Notes under the pieces: generated by a model
What the model was told of the DNA's origin: nothing
Databases searched by the model: none
The model's input: the letters and a program-made list of their open reading frames with translations, nothing else
Translations under genes and position numbers: made by a program
Shown here: one piece after another, positions 32,673 to 41,466 of the stretch
Layout: each line of letters opens with the position of its first letter
How positions within the stretch are numbered: position 1 is the stretch's first letter
Origin: Armatimonadota bacterium
GTDB lineage: Bacteria; Armatimonadota; Fimbriimonadia; Fimbriimonadales; Fimbriimonadaceae
Length of the DNA: 64,000 bases
Direction of reading: 5' to 3'
Assembly: GCA_018268255.1 (NCBI GenBank)
Contig: JAFDWX010000001.1
Coordinates: 62,001-126,000, forward strand

Positions 32673-33769
32673 TCGAGCAATCCTCGCGATCGCGCCAAGT
32701 CCATGGCCGGATCCATGGAGTAGTTCGATTTGAGCTGTTCGATCCAAAGTTTGCTTGCCGTGGGGTCTTTGGTTTTGAGCAAGTCGGCGAGTGCAACCAT
32801 GGCCTCAGGTTTCCGGGGATCATCCTCTGGTTCATGAACCACAGATTCCAGGAGTGCGATGGCGGTTTCTGGCTCATCGGCCGTAAGCACGGTCGTGAGT
32901 TTCATTCGTTTGATCGTACTGAGCTTTCCGAGAGCACCCAGTTGGTTCAGTCTTTCAACCTGATAGCCTAGGTCTTCGACACCGCCAAAATCAAGCAACC
33001 TGAGGCGAGCATCGAGTTCAGATTCACGATCTTCCAGCATCTCGCTGGCATCCGCAAACTGCTCCCAGGCGTGAACGTCCTCCGGGTGGTCCTTGATCAC
33101 CAACTGTGCAGCGACCTTGATGGCTGCGGGTGATCGCTCGCCCATCTCCTTCATGCTTCGGTGCCCTCGGTGACGACTTGCCTCCTTGGGTGCTCGGTAC
33201 AAAGCCGCAAACATGAGGCCGATCGCAAATCCTCCGAGGTGTGACCAAAACGAGACCCCGGACATAGAATTCAACTTGACGAACGCGCCGACTCCCTGAA
33301 GAAGCGCCCAAATGCCGGCAAAACCGATCACCGGAACACGAAGGCCGGGGAAAAGAGGCACCCGGCTCCACATGTAGCGGACAGCGCCCAAAGCCACAAA
33401 ACCCGCCACCGCACCACTGGCTCCGATGAGTGGTGGAGCATCAGCCGACTGGCGCAGGACCAGCCAGTGCATGCCCACACCCGCTAATCCGCTACCAAAG
33501 AACAACAGGAGGTACTTCCACCATCCGACGGCGTCTTCCACCCAGGACCCCAAGATGGTGAGGCCGAGCATATTGCCGAGAAGGTGAAACAGGTTTCCGT
33601 GCAGGAAAAGACAGAAAATGGCTGTAAGGAGCGTTGGTGAATTAGCCCGAAAGCCAAATCGCTCGATAACATCAGGCGACCAAACAACCCAAAAACCTGC
33701 TGCCAGACAAATCCCCAGGAGGATCAGTGTGACGAGCGGAAAACGGGTTTTTGGGTTTGTTTTGGCCAA
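32669..33769 (-). CDS. Rhomboid-family intramembrane serine protease with C-terminal helical repeat region
   Basis: 366 residues. The N-terminal ~200 residues form a six-helix rhomboid with LHGNLFHLLGNM, the catalytic Ser near 118 in LIGASGAVAG and the partner His near 177 in FWSHLGGFAIGL. The C-terminal ~160 residues are soluble, helical and TPR-like (HAWEQFADASEMLEDRESEL, AMVALADLLKTKDPTASKLW). Rhomboids cut transmembrane proteins within the membrane; the helical tail may recruit substrates. It lies between YebC and the DUF374 gene, overlapping the latter's start. Confidence 0.9.
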   Translation of the reverse strand: MAKTNPKTRFPLVTLILLGICLAAGFWVVWSPDVIERFGFRANSPTLLTAIFCLFLHGNLFHLLGNMLGLTILGSWVEDAVGWWKYLLLFFGSGLAGVGMHWLVLRQSADAPPLIGASGAVAGFVALGAVRYMWSRVPLFPGLRVPVIGFAGIWALLQGVGAFVKLNSMSGVSFWSHLGGFAIGLMFAALYRAPKEASRHRGHRSMKEMGERSPAAIKVAAQLVIKDHPEDVHAWEQFADASEMLEDRESELDARLRLLDFGGVEDLGYQVERLNQLGALGKLSTIKRMKLTTVLTADEPETAIALLESVVHEPEDDPRKPEAMVALADLLKTKDPTASKLWIEQLKSNYSMDPAMDLARSRGLLD

Positions 33770-33773
33770 AACA

Positions 33774-34517
33774 TCAGGCCTCAGCGAAAATTTCTTCCGG
33801 AATTTCGACGTTCATGTAAGTTTCCTTAACGTCGTCGAGTTCCTCAAGCATATCGAGCAGCTTTACCAACCGCCTCATATCGTCCTCATTGAGTTCGGCC
33901 ATATTGGTCGCGATCCGAGCCAGGGAAACCTCTTCGGATTGGAATCCACTTGCGGCAAGGGCGTCGTTGCATTGGTGGAGATTCTCGATCGCAGTTTCGA
34001 CTGTGAAATACTCCTCATCACTGGTGACGTCTTCCGCACCTCCTTCCAGCGCGGCAAGTGTCAATGTATCTTCGTCCACGCCAGTTTTTTGAAGAAGAAT
34101 CTGGCCGACATGCTTAAATTGCCATGCCACAGAACCGTTTTCGCTAAGATTCCCGCCATTCTTGCTGAAGGCGTGGCGAAGGTCGGCAACCGTCCTGTTT
34201 CGATTTTCGGTGGACACTTCGACCATGAGCGCCGATCCGCCGGGGCCATAACCTTCATAGGTCAGTTCTTCGTAGTCGGCACCTTCGATTTCGCCTGTGC
34301 CACGCTGAATCGCTCGCTTGATATTGTCAACGGGTACGGAGTTTGCCTTAGCCTTCTCGATCGCAACCCTCAACCGAGCATTGCCGGAAGGGTCGCCACC
34401 CCCAGCCTTTGCCGCCATGATGATCTCACGGCTGAGTTTTGTGAAAAGCTTGCCTCGCAACGCATCCTGCTTGCCCTTGCGGATGCGAATGTTCTTCCAT
34501 TTACTGTGGCCTGCCAT
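33774..34517 (-). CDS. yebC: YebC/PmpR-family protein
   Basis: 247 residues, full family length. It begins with the invariant MAGHSKWKNIRIRKGKQDA and continues with AKAGGGDPSGNARLR, NIKRAIQRGTGE and YEGYGPGGSALMVE. YebC-family proteins are described as transcriptional regulators and, more recently, as translation factors that relieve ribosome stalling at difficult sequences; the latter follows published work on the family, not this sequence. It precedes the rhomboid gene by 4 bp, likely one transcript. Confidence 0.95.
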   Translation of the reverse strand: MAGHSKWKNIRIRKGKQDALRGKLFTKLSREIIMAAKAGGGDPSGNARLRVAIEKAKANSVPVDNIKRAIQRGTGEIEGADYEELTYEGYGPGGSALMVEVSTENRNRTVADLRHAFSKNGGNLSENGSVAWQFKHVGQILLQKTGVDEDTLTLAALEGGAEDVTSDEEYFTVETAIENLHQCNDALAASGFQSEEVSLARIATNMAELNEDDMRRLVKLLDMLEELDDVKETYMNVEIPEEIFAEA

Positions 34518-34569
34518 ATTGCTTTATTTTGGCAGGGTTGACGCAGAGAAGCACCGTTTAGGTTCAAAT

Positions 34570-34905
34570 TCAGAGCTTTTCGAGATCATCTCCACGCACG
34601 AGAAGCACGTAGTGGGCGTCGAATTGCAGTTCCTGATCGGTAAATTTAGACTTGGCTTCTTCGCTGAGCTCGTCAATCCACTTACCGCGAAGACGACGAA
34701 TCGCCTCGCTGTGCACTTCTCGGGCGGTTTGGGTGAGAGTGTCTTTATCGATCTGCACCGCGATTTCTTCCGGACCGTAGATATTGGCGACCTTGCCAGT
34801 CAGACCAGCCATGTGGTTGAAATACCGGTTGGACTTTCGATCCTCAGGCGTCACCGGGCGGGTCACGATGCGAATGCGATCGCCTTCTTTGAACTTCACG
34901 GACAT
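34570..34905 (-). CDS. Small protein with KOW/L21e-like N-terminal domain
   Basis: 111 residues. The first half (KFKEGDRIRIVTRPVTPEDR, then HMAGLTGKVANIYGPEEIAVQI) has the KOW/SH3-like beta-barrel spacing found in ribosomal protein L21e and some translation factors. The second half is helical (RRLRGKWIDELSEEAKSKF). It is probably a small RNA- or ribosome-associated protein, but this is an inference. It lies upstream of yebC on the same strand, 52 bp apart. Confidence 0.6.
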   Translation of the reverse strand: MSVKFKEGDRIRIVTRPVTPEDRKSNRYFNHMAGLTGKVANIYGPEEIAVQIDKDTLTQTAREVHSEAIRRLRGKWIDELSEEAKSKFTDQELQFDAHYVLLVRGDDLEKL

Positions 34906-35023
34906 GGGGCGAGTTTACCAGCCCCCCGAAACTCAAGGGCCATTTGCCCGCCAAGGGCATCTCCTTGGACCTCTTCCTTGTGCTGGTTGCAGGTGCGCTA
35001 AGCACCGATTGCTCGGATTTTCG

Positions 35024-35029
35024 TAGAAT
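35024..35029 (+). promoter_or_regulatory. -10-like TAGAAT before ribBA
   Basis: TAGAAT lies 9 nt before the ATG of ribBA. The intervening CAAGGGTAT holds an AGGG stretch that could act as a ribosome site on a very short leader. No FMN riboswitch fold was seen in the 134-bp intergenic region. Confidence 0.4.
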
Positions 35030-35038
35030 CAAGGGTAT

Positions 35039-36247
35039 ATGAGCTTTGCCACGATTCCCGAGGCAATTGAGGACCTCCGAGCCGGAAAAATGATCATCGT
35101 GGTGGATGATCCAGACCGTGAAAACGAAGGCGACCTGGTGATGGCGGCGGAGTATTGCACGGCTGAGGCCATGAACTTCATGATCACTTTTGGCCGGGGA
35201 GTTCCTTTTATCCCGACCACAGCCGAGCGTTTGGCCGAACTTGGAATCCCGATGATGACCAAGAACAACACCGCCCGGCATGGCACCGCCATGGCTGAGA
35301 CGGTCGATGCGCTCAAAGGCGCGACCACGGGAGTGAGTGCTCACGATAGGGCTCTTACGGTTCGGCTTTTTGTAGATCCGGATACCCAACCGAGTGATTT
35401 TGGCCGTCCCGGCCATATAATTCCTCTCCGCGCGGAGGCTGGCGGCGTTCTGGTCCGAGCGGGTCACACGGAAGCAATTGTCGACCTAATGAAGCTCTCC
35501 GACTTGCAGCCTACGGGCGTCGGTTGCGAGATCATCTCGGACGATGGAACGATGATGCGGATGGAGGGCCTTCGAACATTTGCGCGTGACCACGACCTCA
35601 AGATCGTCACGATAGCGGATTTGATCGCTTATCGTCGAAACCACGAAATTCTCATTGAACGAGTGGCTGGTCCAATCGATTTCCCTTCTAAATTTGGCCA
35701 TTTTCAGATTTATTGCTATGAACCCAAGGTCGAACGAGAGCCTTATGTGGCTATCGTAAAAGGCGATGTGACGACGGACGAGCCAGTATTGGTGCGCATG
35801 CACTCCAGTTGCATGACCGGCGACCTGTTGCATTCCCTTCGATGCGACTGCGGCGATCAACTCGAGATGGCCCTGAAGCGAATTGAGGAAGAAGGTCGAG
35901 GTGTGGTGGTTTATATCATGCAGGAGGGCCGGGGGATAGGACTCGCGAACAAGCTCCGGGCCTACGAACTCCAAGACCAGGGAATGGATACGGTTGAGGC
36001 GAACGAAGCGCTTGGATTCCGGGCCGACGCCCGCGATTACTCCCTTGGAGCCCAGCTCTTGGTGGATTTGGGAATTCGGCGTATCCGATTAATGACCAAT
36101 AACCCAGCAAAGCGCGCCGGCATCCAAGGTTATGGCTTGGAGTTCGTGGAGTTTGTGCCGATGGTCGCGCCTTACGACGAGCACAGAGAGAAATATCTCG
36201 ATACCAAGCGAGTCAAACTCGGACACTTGCTGGGCGAGCCGAGTTAG
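35039..36247 (+). CDS. ribBA: Bifunctional 3,4-dihydroxy-2-butanone-4-phosphate synthase / GTP cyclohydrolase II
   Basis: 402 residues. The N-terminal RibB domain (about 1-200) has VVDDPDRENEGDLVMAAEYC, TGVSAHDRALT and RAGHTEAIVDL. The C-terminal RibA domain has MHSSCMTGDLLHSLRCDCGD with the three zinc-binding Cys and the loop IMQEGRGIGLANKLRAYELQ, ending with LMTNNPAKRAGIQGYGL. Together they make the two precursors of riboflavin from ribulose 5-phosphate and GTP. Other riboflavin genes are not adjacent. The end overlaps the convergent reductase gene by 4 nt. Confidence 0.96.
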   Translation: MSFATIPEAIEDLRAGKMIIVVDDPDRENEGDLVMAAEYCTAEAMNFMITFGRGVPFIPTTAERLAELGIPMMTKNNTARHGTAMAETVDALKGATTGVSAHDRALTVRLFVDPDTQPSDFGRPGHIIPLRAEAGGVLVRAGHTEAIVDLMKLSDLQPTGVGCEIISDDGTMMRMEGLRTFARDHDLKIVTIADLIAYRRNHEILIERVAGPIDFPSKFGHFQIYCYEPKVEREPYVAIVKGDVTTDEPVLVRMHSSCMTGDLLHSLRCDCGDQLEMALKRIEEEGRGVVVYIMQEGRGIGLANKLRAYELQDQGMDTVEANEALGFRADARDYSLGAQLLVDLGIRRIRLMTNNPAKRAGIQGYGLEFVEFVPMVAPYDEHREKYLDTKRVKLGHLLGEPS

Positions 36248-36834
36248 GCCTGCTCTGAATAGCAGAAGAGCCACTTGTCGCCGTGGCGGCCGCTGTTGGT
36301 TGGCCACTGGCGCCAGCGATGGGTGCCTTCGAGGCATTCCAACAGGTTGTGGCAGACTGTTTCCACATCCGCGCTGGTCCAAAGTTCATTCTGCAGGTGG
36401 TCGGTAGCATGCGGGTACGCGGTTTGGTTAACCCAAGTCACCGCGAGGCCAGCCATCGGCGGAAACATGAGACCGTAAACATTGAGAACCCCCATAAGTC
36501 GCGAGACGATGCTTTTTGCTCCTACCGCGTGGGCCGTCACCATGATTCCCGCGGGTTTGCCAACCCAATACTCCATGCCTTCGGTATGGGCGGTGACTTC
36601 CAGGAAATTCTGCATCAACGAACTCCAAGCGTCCCAATAAGTGCCGGTGCCGAACAAAAACCCATCGGCCCGAGTTACGGCTTCCAGGATTCGGTCCAAG
36701 CTCGGTTGGCGGCTCAAGTCGAGGGTTTCGACCTCTGCCCGGGTGCTCAAGACTTCCTCTGCAAGTGCCAAAAGTTCGCCCGTATTTCCCGTGACGCCTC
36801 CCAATGCGCCGTTAACAATCAGAACCCGCTTCAT
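36244..36834 (-). CDS. NAD(P)H-dependent FMN reductase / flavodoxin-fold protein
   Basis: 196 residues with a flavodoxin-like fold: the phosphate-binding loop NGALGGVTGNTGELL, then DGFLFGTGTYWDAWSSLMQN and GKPAGIMVTAHAVGAKS. These fit the NADPH-dependent FMN reductase group. Substrate or electron acceptor is not defined. It is divergent from hisC and overlaps the end of ribBA by four bases. Confidence 0.82.
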   Translation of the reverse strand: MKRVLIVNGALGGVTGNTGELLALAEEVLSTRAEVETLDLSRQPSLDRILEAVTRADGFLFGTGTYWDAWSSLMQNFLEVTAHTEGMEYWVGKPAGIMVTAHAVGAKSIVSRLMGVLNVYGLMFPPMAGLAVTWVNQTAYPHATDHLQNELWTSADVETVCHNLLECLEGTHRWRQWPTNSGRHGDKWLFCYSEQA

Positions 36835-36896
36835 CGTTCGAAGGATGACATATCGAATCGTTCAGTATCGAACGCGAGGTAGCCCATAATATCTCC

Positions 36897-38009
36897 GTGC
36901 CGCCACAGATCCGATCCAACGTGCTGCGAATGCAGCCTTACAGCCCAGGTAAGCCGATTGATGAGGTCAAGAGAGAGCTTGGCCTGACCGACGTGGTCAA
37001 GCTCGCTAGCAACGAAAATCCCCTGGGACCCAGCCCGAAGGCGGTTGAGGCCGTCAAAAGAGCCGCTGAGGAGATGCACCTTTATCCGGACGCAGGGGCA
37101 TATCAGTTAAAGGAGCGACTTTCCCAACATCTGGATTTACCTCCGGAGCAGATCATGGTCGGCAACGGCAGCGACGAACTGATCCACATGCTTGGATCGA
37201 TCTTTCTTTCCGGGCCCGAGGATAACATCGTGGTCGGAGATCCGAGTTTTGTCCGGTACGACGCTGCCGCACAACTCAGCGACTCCCAACTGATCAAGGT
37301 CCCAGTGACCAGCAACCTCAAGTTGGATCTTTCGGCCATGGCCAAAGCGGCAACTGAACACACAAAGCTTGTCTGGATCGCGAATCCCAACAATCCCACG
37401 GGCACCTTGGTCTCCAAGCTTGAGGTGGACGAATTACTGACCAAACTCCCGGCCCAAACCGTGGTCGTGCTCGATGAGGCCTATTTCGAATTCGCCTCCG
37501 ATCAGGCCAAGTATCCGAACTCACTTGACTACGTGCGGGCGGGTAAGCCCGTGATAGGATTGCGGACTTTTAGCAAGGCATATGGTCTGGCAGGAATTCG
37601 CATCGGCTACGGGTTTGCCAGCATTGAAATCGTCGACGCAATCAACCGCGCCAGAGAGCCATTTAACGCCAATCTTCTGGCTCAGGCCGCTGCCATCGCG
37701 GCACTGGATGACCAGGAATTTTTGAATCGTACTGTACAATTGAATGCTGAGGGCCGCGCGCAACTCAATGAAGCGTTCAGGGCGGTTGGGTCTAAGCCTG
37801 TCGAAAGCTTCGCAAACTTCGTTCTCGCCGACCTCGGAATACCGGCCAAACCAGTGTTCGAGGCACTGTTGCGCGAAGGTGTGATCGTGCGGAGCGGACA
37901 CGTGCTTGGACTCCCCAATTACCTCCGAGTCAGTATCGGCACGAAAATTGAAAATGAACGTTTCGGCATCGCGCTATCGCGCGTGATGGCTGCCCAAGGG
38001 AAATCATGA
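36897..38009 (+). CDS. hisC: Histidinol-phosphate aminotransferase
   Basis: 370 residues from a GTG. PLP-dependent fold-type I aminotransferase: N-terminal KLASNENPLGPSPKAVEAVK, GNGSDELIHML, IANPNNPTG, the Asp in VVLDEAYFEF and the PLP Lys in RTFSKAYGLAGIRIGYG, with the late phosphate-binding Arg in YLRVSIGT. HisC converts imidazole-acetol phosphate to histidinol phosphate. It overlaps the DAHP synthase gene by four bases; such hisC-type enzymes can also act on aromatic amino acid precursors, which fits this coupling. Confidence 0.93.
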   Translation: MPPQIRSNVLRMQPYSPGKPIDEVKRELGLTDVVKLASNENPLGPSPKAVEAVKRAAEEMHLYPDAGAYQLKERLSQHLDLPPEQIMVGNGSDELIHMLGSIFLSGPEDNIVVGDPSFVRYDAAAQLSDSQLIKVPVTSNLKLDLSAMAKAATEHTKLVWIANPNNPTGTLVSKLEVDELLTKLPAQTVVVLDEAYFEFASDQAKYPNSLDYVRAGKPVIGLRTFSKAYGLAGIRIGYGFASIEIVDAINRAREPFNANLLAQAAAIAALDDQEFLNRTVQLNAEGRAQLNEAFRAVGSKPVESFANFVLADLGIPAKPVFEALLREGVIVRSGHVLGLPNYLRVSIGTKIENERFGIALSRVMAAQGKS

Positions 38010-39049
38010 TAATTGTTTTGCGTCCAGGAGCATCGGAAAAGCAGGTCCAAATGATCTCGGATCGGCTTGTTGAAGTTGGCTACGAAGTTCGCCCCATTTT
38101 TGGTGTGGAACGAACCGTGATCGGAGCCGTGGGTGGGCAGGAGCACCAGAAGGTAGACACGATCGATCAGTTGAGAGCCTACGACTTTGTCGACGACGTG
38201 ATGATCATCACGAAGCCGTATAAGTTTGTTGCCAAAGAATACAAAAAATCCAAGTCCGTCATCGACGTTCGCGGACTTAAGATTGGTGGAGACGAAGTGG
38301 TGATGATGGCTGGACCGTGCACGGTGGAGTCGGAAGACCAGCTCATGACCTCTGCGAAAGCTGTTGCCGAAGCCGGAGCGACCGTCCTCCGGGGCGGAGC
38401 TTACAAGCCTTCGACCTCACCCTACAGCTTCCATGGCATGGGCCTTCCTGCTTTGGAGCTTCTTGCCGAAGCCGGAAGGAGATATAACCTCCGCGTCGTT
38501 ACCGAGGTCATGGATCCTCGCAAGGTAGAAGAAGTAAGCGAATATAGCGACATCCTCCAGATTGGTGCGCGGAACATGCAGAACTACGATCTGTTGCGCG
38601 AGGTCGGCCAAAGCCGCAAAGCCGTCATGCTCAAGCGAGGGCTTTCCGCAAAATATGAGGAGTGGCTGCTTGCAGCCGAATACATCGCCAGCGGTGGAAA
38701 TGAGAGCATCATGCTATGCGAACGCGGAATTCGGTCGTTCGAAACGTACACTCGCAACGTGCTCGATGTCACGGCGGTCCCTGTGATCCACAACTTGTCC
38801 CACCTTCCCGTCGTGGTCGATCCATCGCACGGCTGTGGCAGACGAGACCTGGTTGCTACGATGTCTAATGCTTCCGTTGCGGCAGGTGCAGACGCCCTCA
38901 TCATCGAGGTGCATCCGAACCCCGATCACGCGATCAAAGATGGCGCCCAGAGCATCACCTTCGACCAGTTCCGAGAGATGATGCCTCCTCTCCGCAAAAT
39001 TGCAGAGGCGATCGGACGCAGCGTAGCGGCGATCCCTTCAGCCGTCTAA
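38006..39049 (+). CDS. aroF: 3-deoxy-7-phosphoheptulonate synthase (DAHP synthase, AroF type with N-terminal ferredoxin-like domain)
   Basis: 347 residues. The first ~70 residues form the ferredoxin-like regulatory domain found in type I-beta DAHP synthases (MIIVLRPGASEKQVQMISDR). The barrel has MMAGPCTVESEDQ, LRGGAYKPSTSPYSFHG, VVTEVMDP, LLKRG-type VMLKRGLSA and VVVDPSHGCGRRD. The enzyme condenses phosphoenolpyruvate and erythrose 4-phosphate, the first step of the shikimate pathway. It is translationally coupled to hisC. Confidence 0.96.
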   Translation: MIIVLRPGASEKQVQMISDRLVEVGYEVRPIFGVERTVIGAVGGQEHQKVDTIDQLRAYDFVDDVMIITKPYKFVAKEYKKSKSVIDVRGLKIGGDEVVMMAGPCTVESEDQLMTSAKAVAEAGATVLRGGAYKPSTSPYSFHGMGLPALELLAEAGRRYNLRVVTEVMDPRKVEEVSEYSDILQIGARNMQNYDLLREVGQSRKAVMLKRGLSAKYEEWLLAAEYIASGGNESIMLCERGIRSFETYTRNVLDVTAVPVIHNLSHLPVVVDPSHGCGRRDLVATMSNASVAAGADALIIEVHPNPDHAIKDGAQSITFDQFREMMPPLRKIAEAIGRSVAAIPSAV

Positions 39050-39100
39050 GAAACTTGCAAAGATAATTAAAAAATTGGGCCAGCCTCAGCAGACTTGGCA

Positions 39101-39106
39101 TAGAAT
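39101..39106 (+). promoter_or_regulatory. -10-like TAGAAT 6 nt before the start codon
   Basis: TAGAAT, then GAAGGT, then the ATG at 39113. Same 6-nt spacing as at 16783 and 17604, compatible with a leaderless transcript. GAAGG could instead be a Shine-Dalgarno sequence if transcription begins further upstream. Confidence 0.45.
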
Positions 39107-39112
39107 GAAGGT

Positions 39113-41401
39113 ATGAAAACGCTTTCAGTGCCATTGTTGATGCTGGCCTTCTCTTGTGTGTTCGCTCAGGACTACGCCGAGAACAACGCAAGTTCATGGG
39201 AGGGCTACAGCACAGTGGACGGAGGCGCAACCACGCTTACCAACGACACCACACACGTTCGCGTTGGGAGCTACAGTGTCCGCTTCGACACCTTGTCTGG
39301 CTTTGAGACCGGCGTTCGATATCCGAAGACCGGTTCTTTGGGGCTCAACGCAACAACTTACAACTACTTCCAATTCGACGTGTATCCCGTGAATGACACG
39401 CCGTACGGATTCCAAGACTCTCAGCCCAAGCTGACAATCTACACCCCAACTGGCAATGTGATTCTGACGCCTGGCACCCAGATGCTCTCCAACAAGGCAT
39501 GGAACCGGTTTAGAATCCCGCTCGCTGGCGACTCGACTTGGACACGGACCACGACCGGCAATCCGAACCTAGCCAATGTGACCCGATTCCAACTCGCATT
39601 TGACACCTGGGACTACGCGTTCACGCTTTACCTTGATGGTGCCAAGTTCATCAATTACGATCCAACAGAAGAGCCCCCTGCGGGACCGCCAGCACCATTT
39701 GGCGTCGACCCGAATGCGATTAAGCAAAAGGTACTGCTGTTCGTTTTCGACCCCATTCTCGAAAACTATGGCAACAAGCGAGTCCACAAGTACTACAACT
39801 GGGGCGATCCCGTCACCTTGACCAAGGACACGTTAGGGGATCTGCGTCGATCGAGCCATTACCGCTACCTTCCCGAAATCGTCGAAACCCAAATCGTCGA
39901 CGCATGGCCCTATCACCTCGACGGCTACCAATACAACGACCAGCAGTACGTGATCGATACCATGACCGGCAACTGGCACAACTCGGGATTCGATTACGCC
40001 AGGTTCTTGGACCAATACGGGATCACTCCCAAAATTGTCAGCGGAGACGTCGATGAGGTTTGGGTCTACGCGTTTCCTGGTGCAGGCATGTGGGAATCCA
40101 CCATGGCTGGCAACGGCGGTTACTGGTGCAATTCCGGCCCGGTGCAAGGCGTTCCCAGCGACAAGCTGTTCGTGGTCATGGGGTGGAACTACGAGCGAGG
40201 CGTCGCCGAAGCGATCCACTCTTTCGGCCACAGAGCTGAAAGCGTGATGGTCAAGATGTACGGTTCGTGGCCTCAGGACGATAGCAACAACTGGGGCAAG
40301 TTTGCGCTCCTCAACAAGAACATCGCAGGAAAGGGTGGAGTTGGCAACGTCCACTTCCCGGTGAACGCCACCAGCGACTACGACTACTACAATTCCTCCG
40401 TCGTCACCAGCAACGCTGTGGATTGGTACAACTACCCCAACTTCAAAGGCACTACGACTCAGGTGACTCGATCCACGTGGTCACCCCACGGTACCGATCC
40501 TCACCGCGAGTACTTGAATTGGTGGTACCACCACATGCCACACATGCCCAAACGAGGTACCGATTATTATCTGAACAACTGGTGGCGGTACTTAGTGGAC
40601 GTTGATCAGTTCAAGACGAACGGAAACCTGTATTTCACAACTGGAATCCCCTCCGTCTCAGTCACTGCCCCAACGGCAGGACAGGTTGTGAGCGGCACGT
40701 TTCGATTCAAGGCAGACGGTGACTCCGATGGTGCGTTGGGTCGTGTTGACTTCTACATCGACGGAAACATGGTTGGGACAGATTCCATCGCTCCGTACCA
40801 ACTCGATTTCGATACCACAGCTCTTCGAGATGGCATGGCTCACACGCTTGTCACCAAAGCTTACGATCTATGGAACCAAACCGAAGCTGTCTCTCCTGAG
40901 CGAAATTTCACTACAAGCAATTCCGGAACGCAAGTAGCCGGAATCGTCGCGTTTGACGGATATGCTTCCGACATCCGCACAGCTCCGTTGACGATGGAGA
41001 TCTGGCAGGGCTCTACGCTCAAACAGACGCGTCGAGTCCCATTCAATGCAGGCGGAACTTACGGAATCCGAACCTCCTTGCCGAACGGCAGCTACACCGT
41101 CCGGTTCAAATCTCCTCGATTCCTGACCATCAGCACGCCTATGTCTCTCCTAGGCACCAGTGTGGCTCTGCCGACCCTAACCCTGAAGCCCGGTGACATT
41201 GATGGCGACAACACCGTCACCATCTTTGATTACGTCCTTCTCTCAACCTATTTCGACCGGACTTCCGACGACCCCAACTGGAACACACCAGTGGATGACT
41301 CGCTCTGGTTCATGGCTATGTGTGACCTCGATGGTGATAATGCCATCACAATCTTCGACTATCTCCTCATGTCCGAAAACTTCGATACCGAAGGAAACTG
41401 A
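39113..41401 (+). CDS. Large secreted protein with carbohydrate-binding-like, central unknown, Ig-like and dockerin-like domains
   Basis: 762 residues with a signal peptide (MKTLSVPLLMLAFSCVFAQD). The first ~180 residues form a beta-sandwich resembling carbohydrate-binding modules (SYSVRFDTLSGFETGVRYP). A central ~330-residue domain is rich in Asp, Tyr, Trp and His (WHNSGFDYARFLDQYGITPK, AIHSFGHRAES, WSPHGTDPHREYLNWWYHHM) and could be enzymatic, but I cannot place it in a known family. An Ig-like domain follows (SVTAPTAGQVVSGTFRFKAD). The last ~155 residues are the shared beta-rich plus paired EF-hand tail (GDIDGDNTVTIFDY, DLDGDNAITIFDY; 41189 to stop). Confidence 0.8.
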   Translation: MKTLSVPLLMLAFSCVFAQDYAENNASSWEGYSTVDGGATTLTNDTTHVRVGSYSVRFDTLSGFETGVRYPKTGSLGLNATTYNYFQFDVYPVNDTPYGFQDSQPKLTIYTPTGNVILTPGTQMLSNKAWNRFRIPLAGDSTWTRTTTGNPNLANVTRFQLAFDTWDYAFTLYLDGAKFINYDPTEEPPAGPPAPFGVDPNAIKQKVLLFVFDPILENYGNKRVHKYYNWGDPVTLTKDTLGDLRRSSHYRYLPEIVETQIVDAWPYHLDGYQYNDQQYVIDTMTGNWHNSGFDYARFLDQYGITPKIVSGDVDEVWVYAFPGAGMWESTMAGNGGYWCNSGPVQGVPSDKLFVVMGWNYERGVAEAIHSFGHRAESVMVKMYGSWPQDDSNNWGKFALLNKNIAGKGGVGNVHFPVNATSDYDYYNSSVVTSNAVDWYNYPNFKGTTTQVTRSTWSPHGTDPHREYLNWWYHHMPHMPKRGTDYYLNNWWRYLVDVDQFKTNGNLYFTTGIPSVSVTAPTAGQVVSGTFRFKADGDSDGALGRVDFYIDGNMVGTDSIAPYQLDFDTTALRDGMAHTLVTKAYDLWNQTEAVSPERNFTTSNSGTQVAGIVAFDGYASDIRTAPLTMEIWQGSTLKQTRRVPFNAGGTYGIRTSLPNGSYTVRFKSPRFLTISTPMSLLGTSVALPTLTLKPGDIDGDNTVTIFDYVLLSTYFDRTSDDPNWNTPVDDSLWFMAMCDLDGDNAITIFDYLLMSENFDTEGN

Positions 41402-41436
41402 AAGGAAAAGCGCCGTCGGAGTTCTTCCGGCGGCGC
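41401..41436 (-). terminator. Probable terminator between convergent genes
   Basis: GCGCCGTCGG (41410-41419) pairs with CCGGCGGCGC (41427-41436) with one G-U pair. On the minus strand it is followed by TTTTCCTTT. It best fits termination of the NlpC/P60 gene, and may also serve the plus-strand gene. Confidence 0.6.
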
Positions 41437-41466
41437 GTCCTAATTTGAGCCAGCAAAAAAAAGACT

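Noticed and set aside
33618-34541. 307-codon open frame on the plus strand
   Set aside because: It lies antisense to the rhomboid and yebC genes, both with strong family motifs; it is a shadow of their codon usage.
34906-35038. Possible FMN riboswitch upstream of ribBA
   Set aside because: The conserved helices and junction sequences of the FMN element are not visible, and the region is shorter than expected for a full one.
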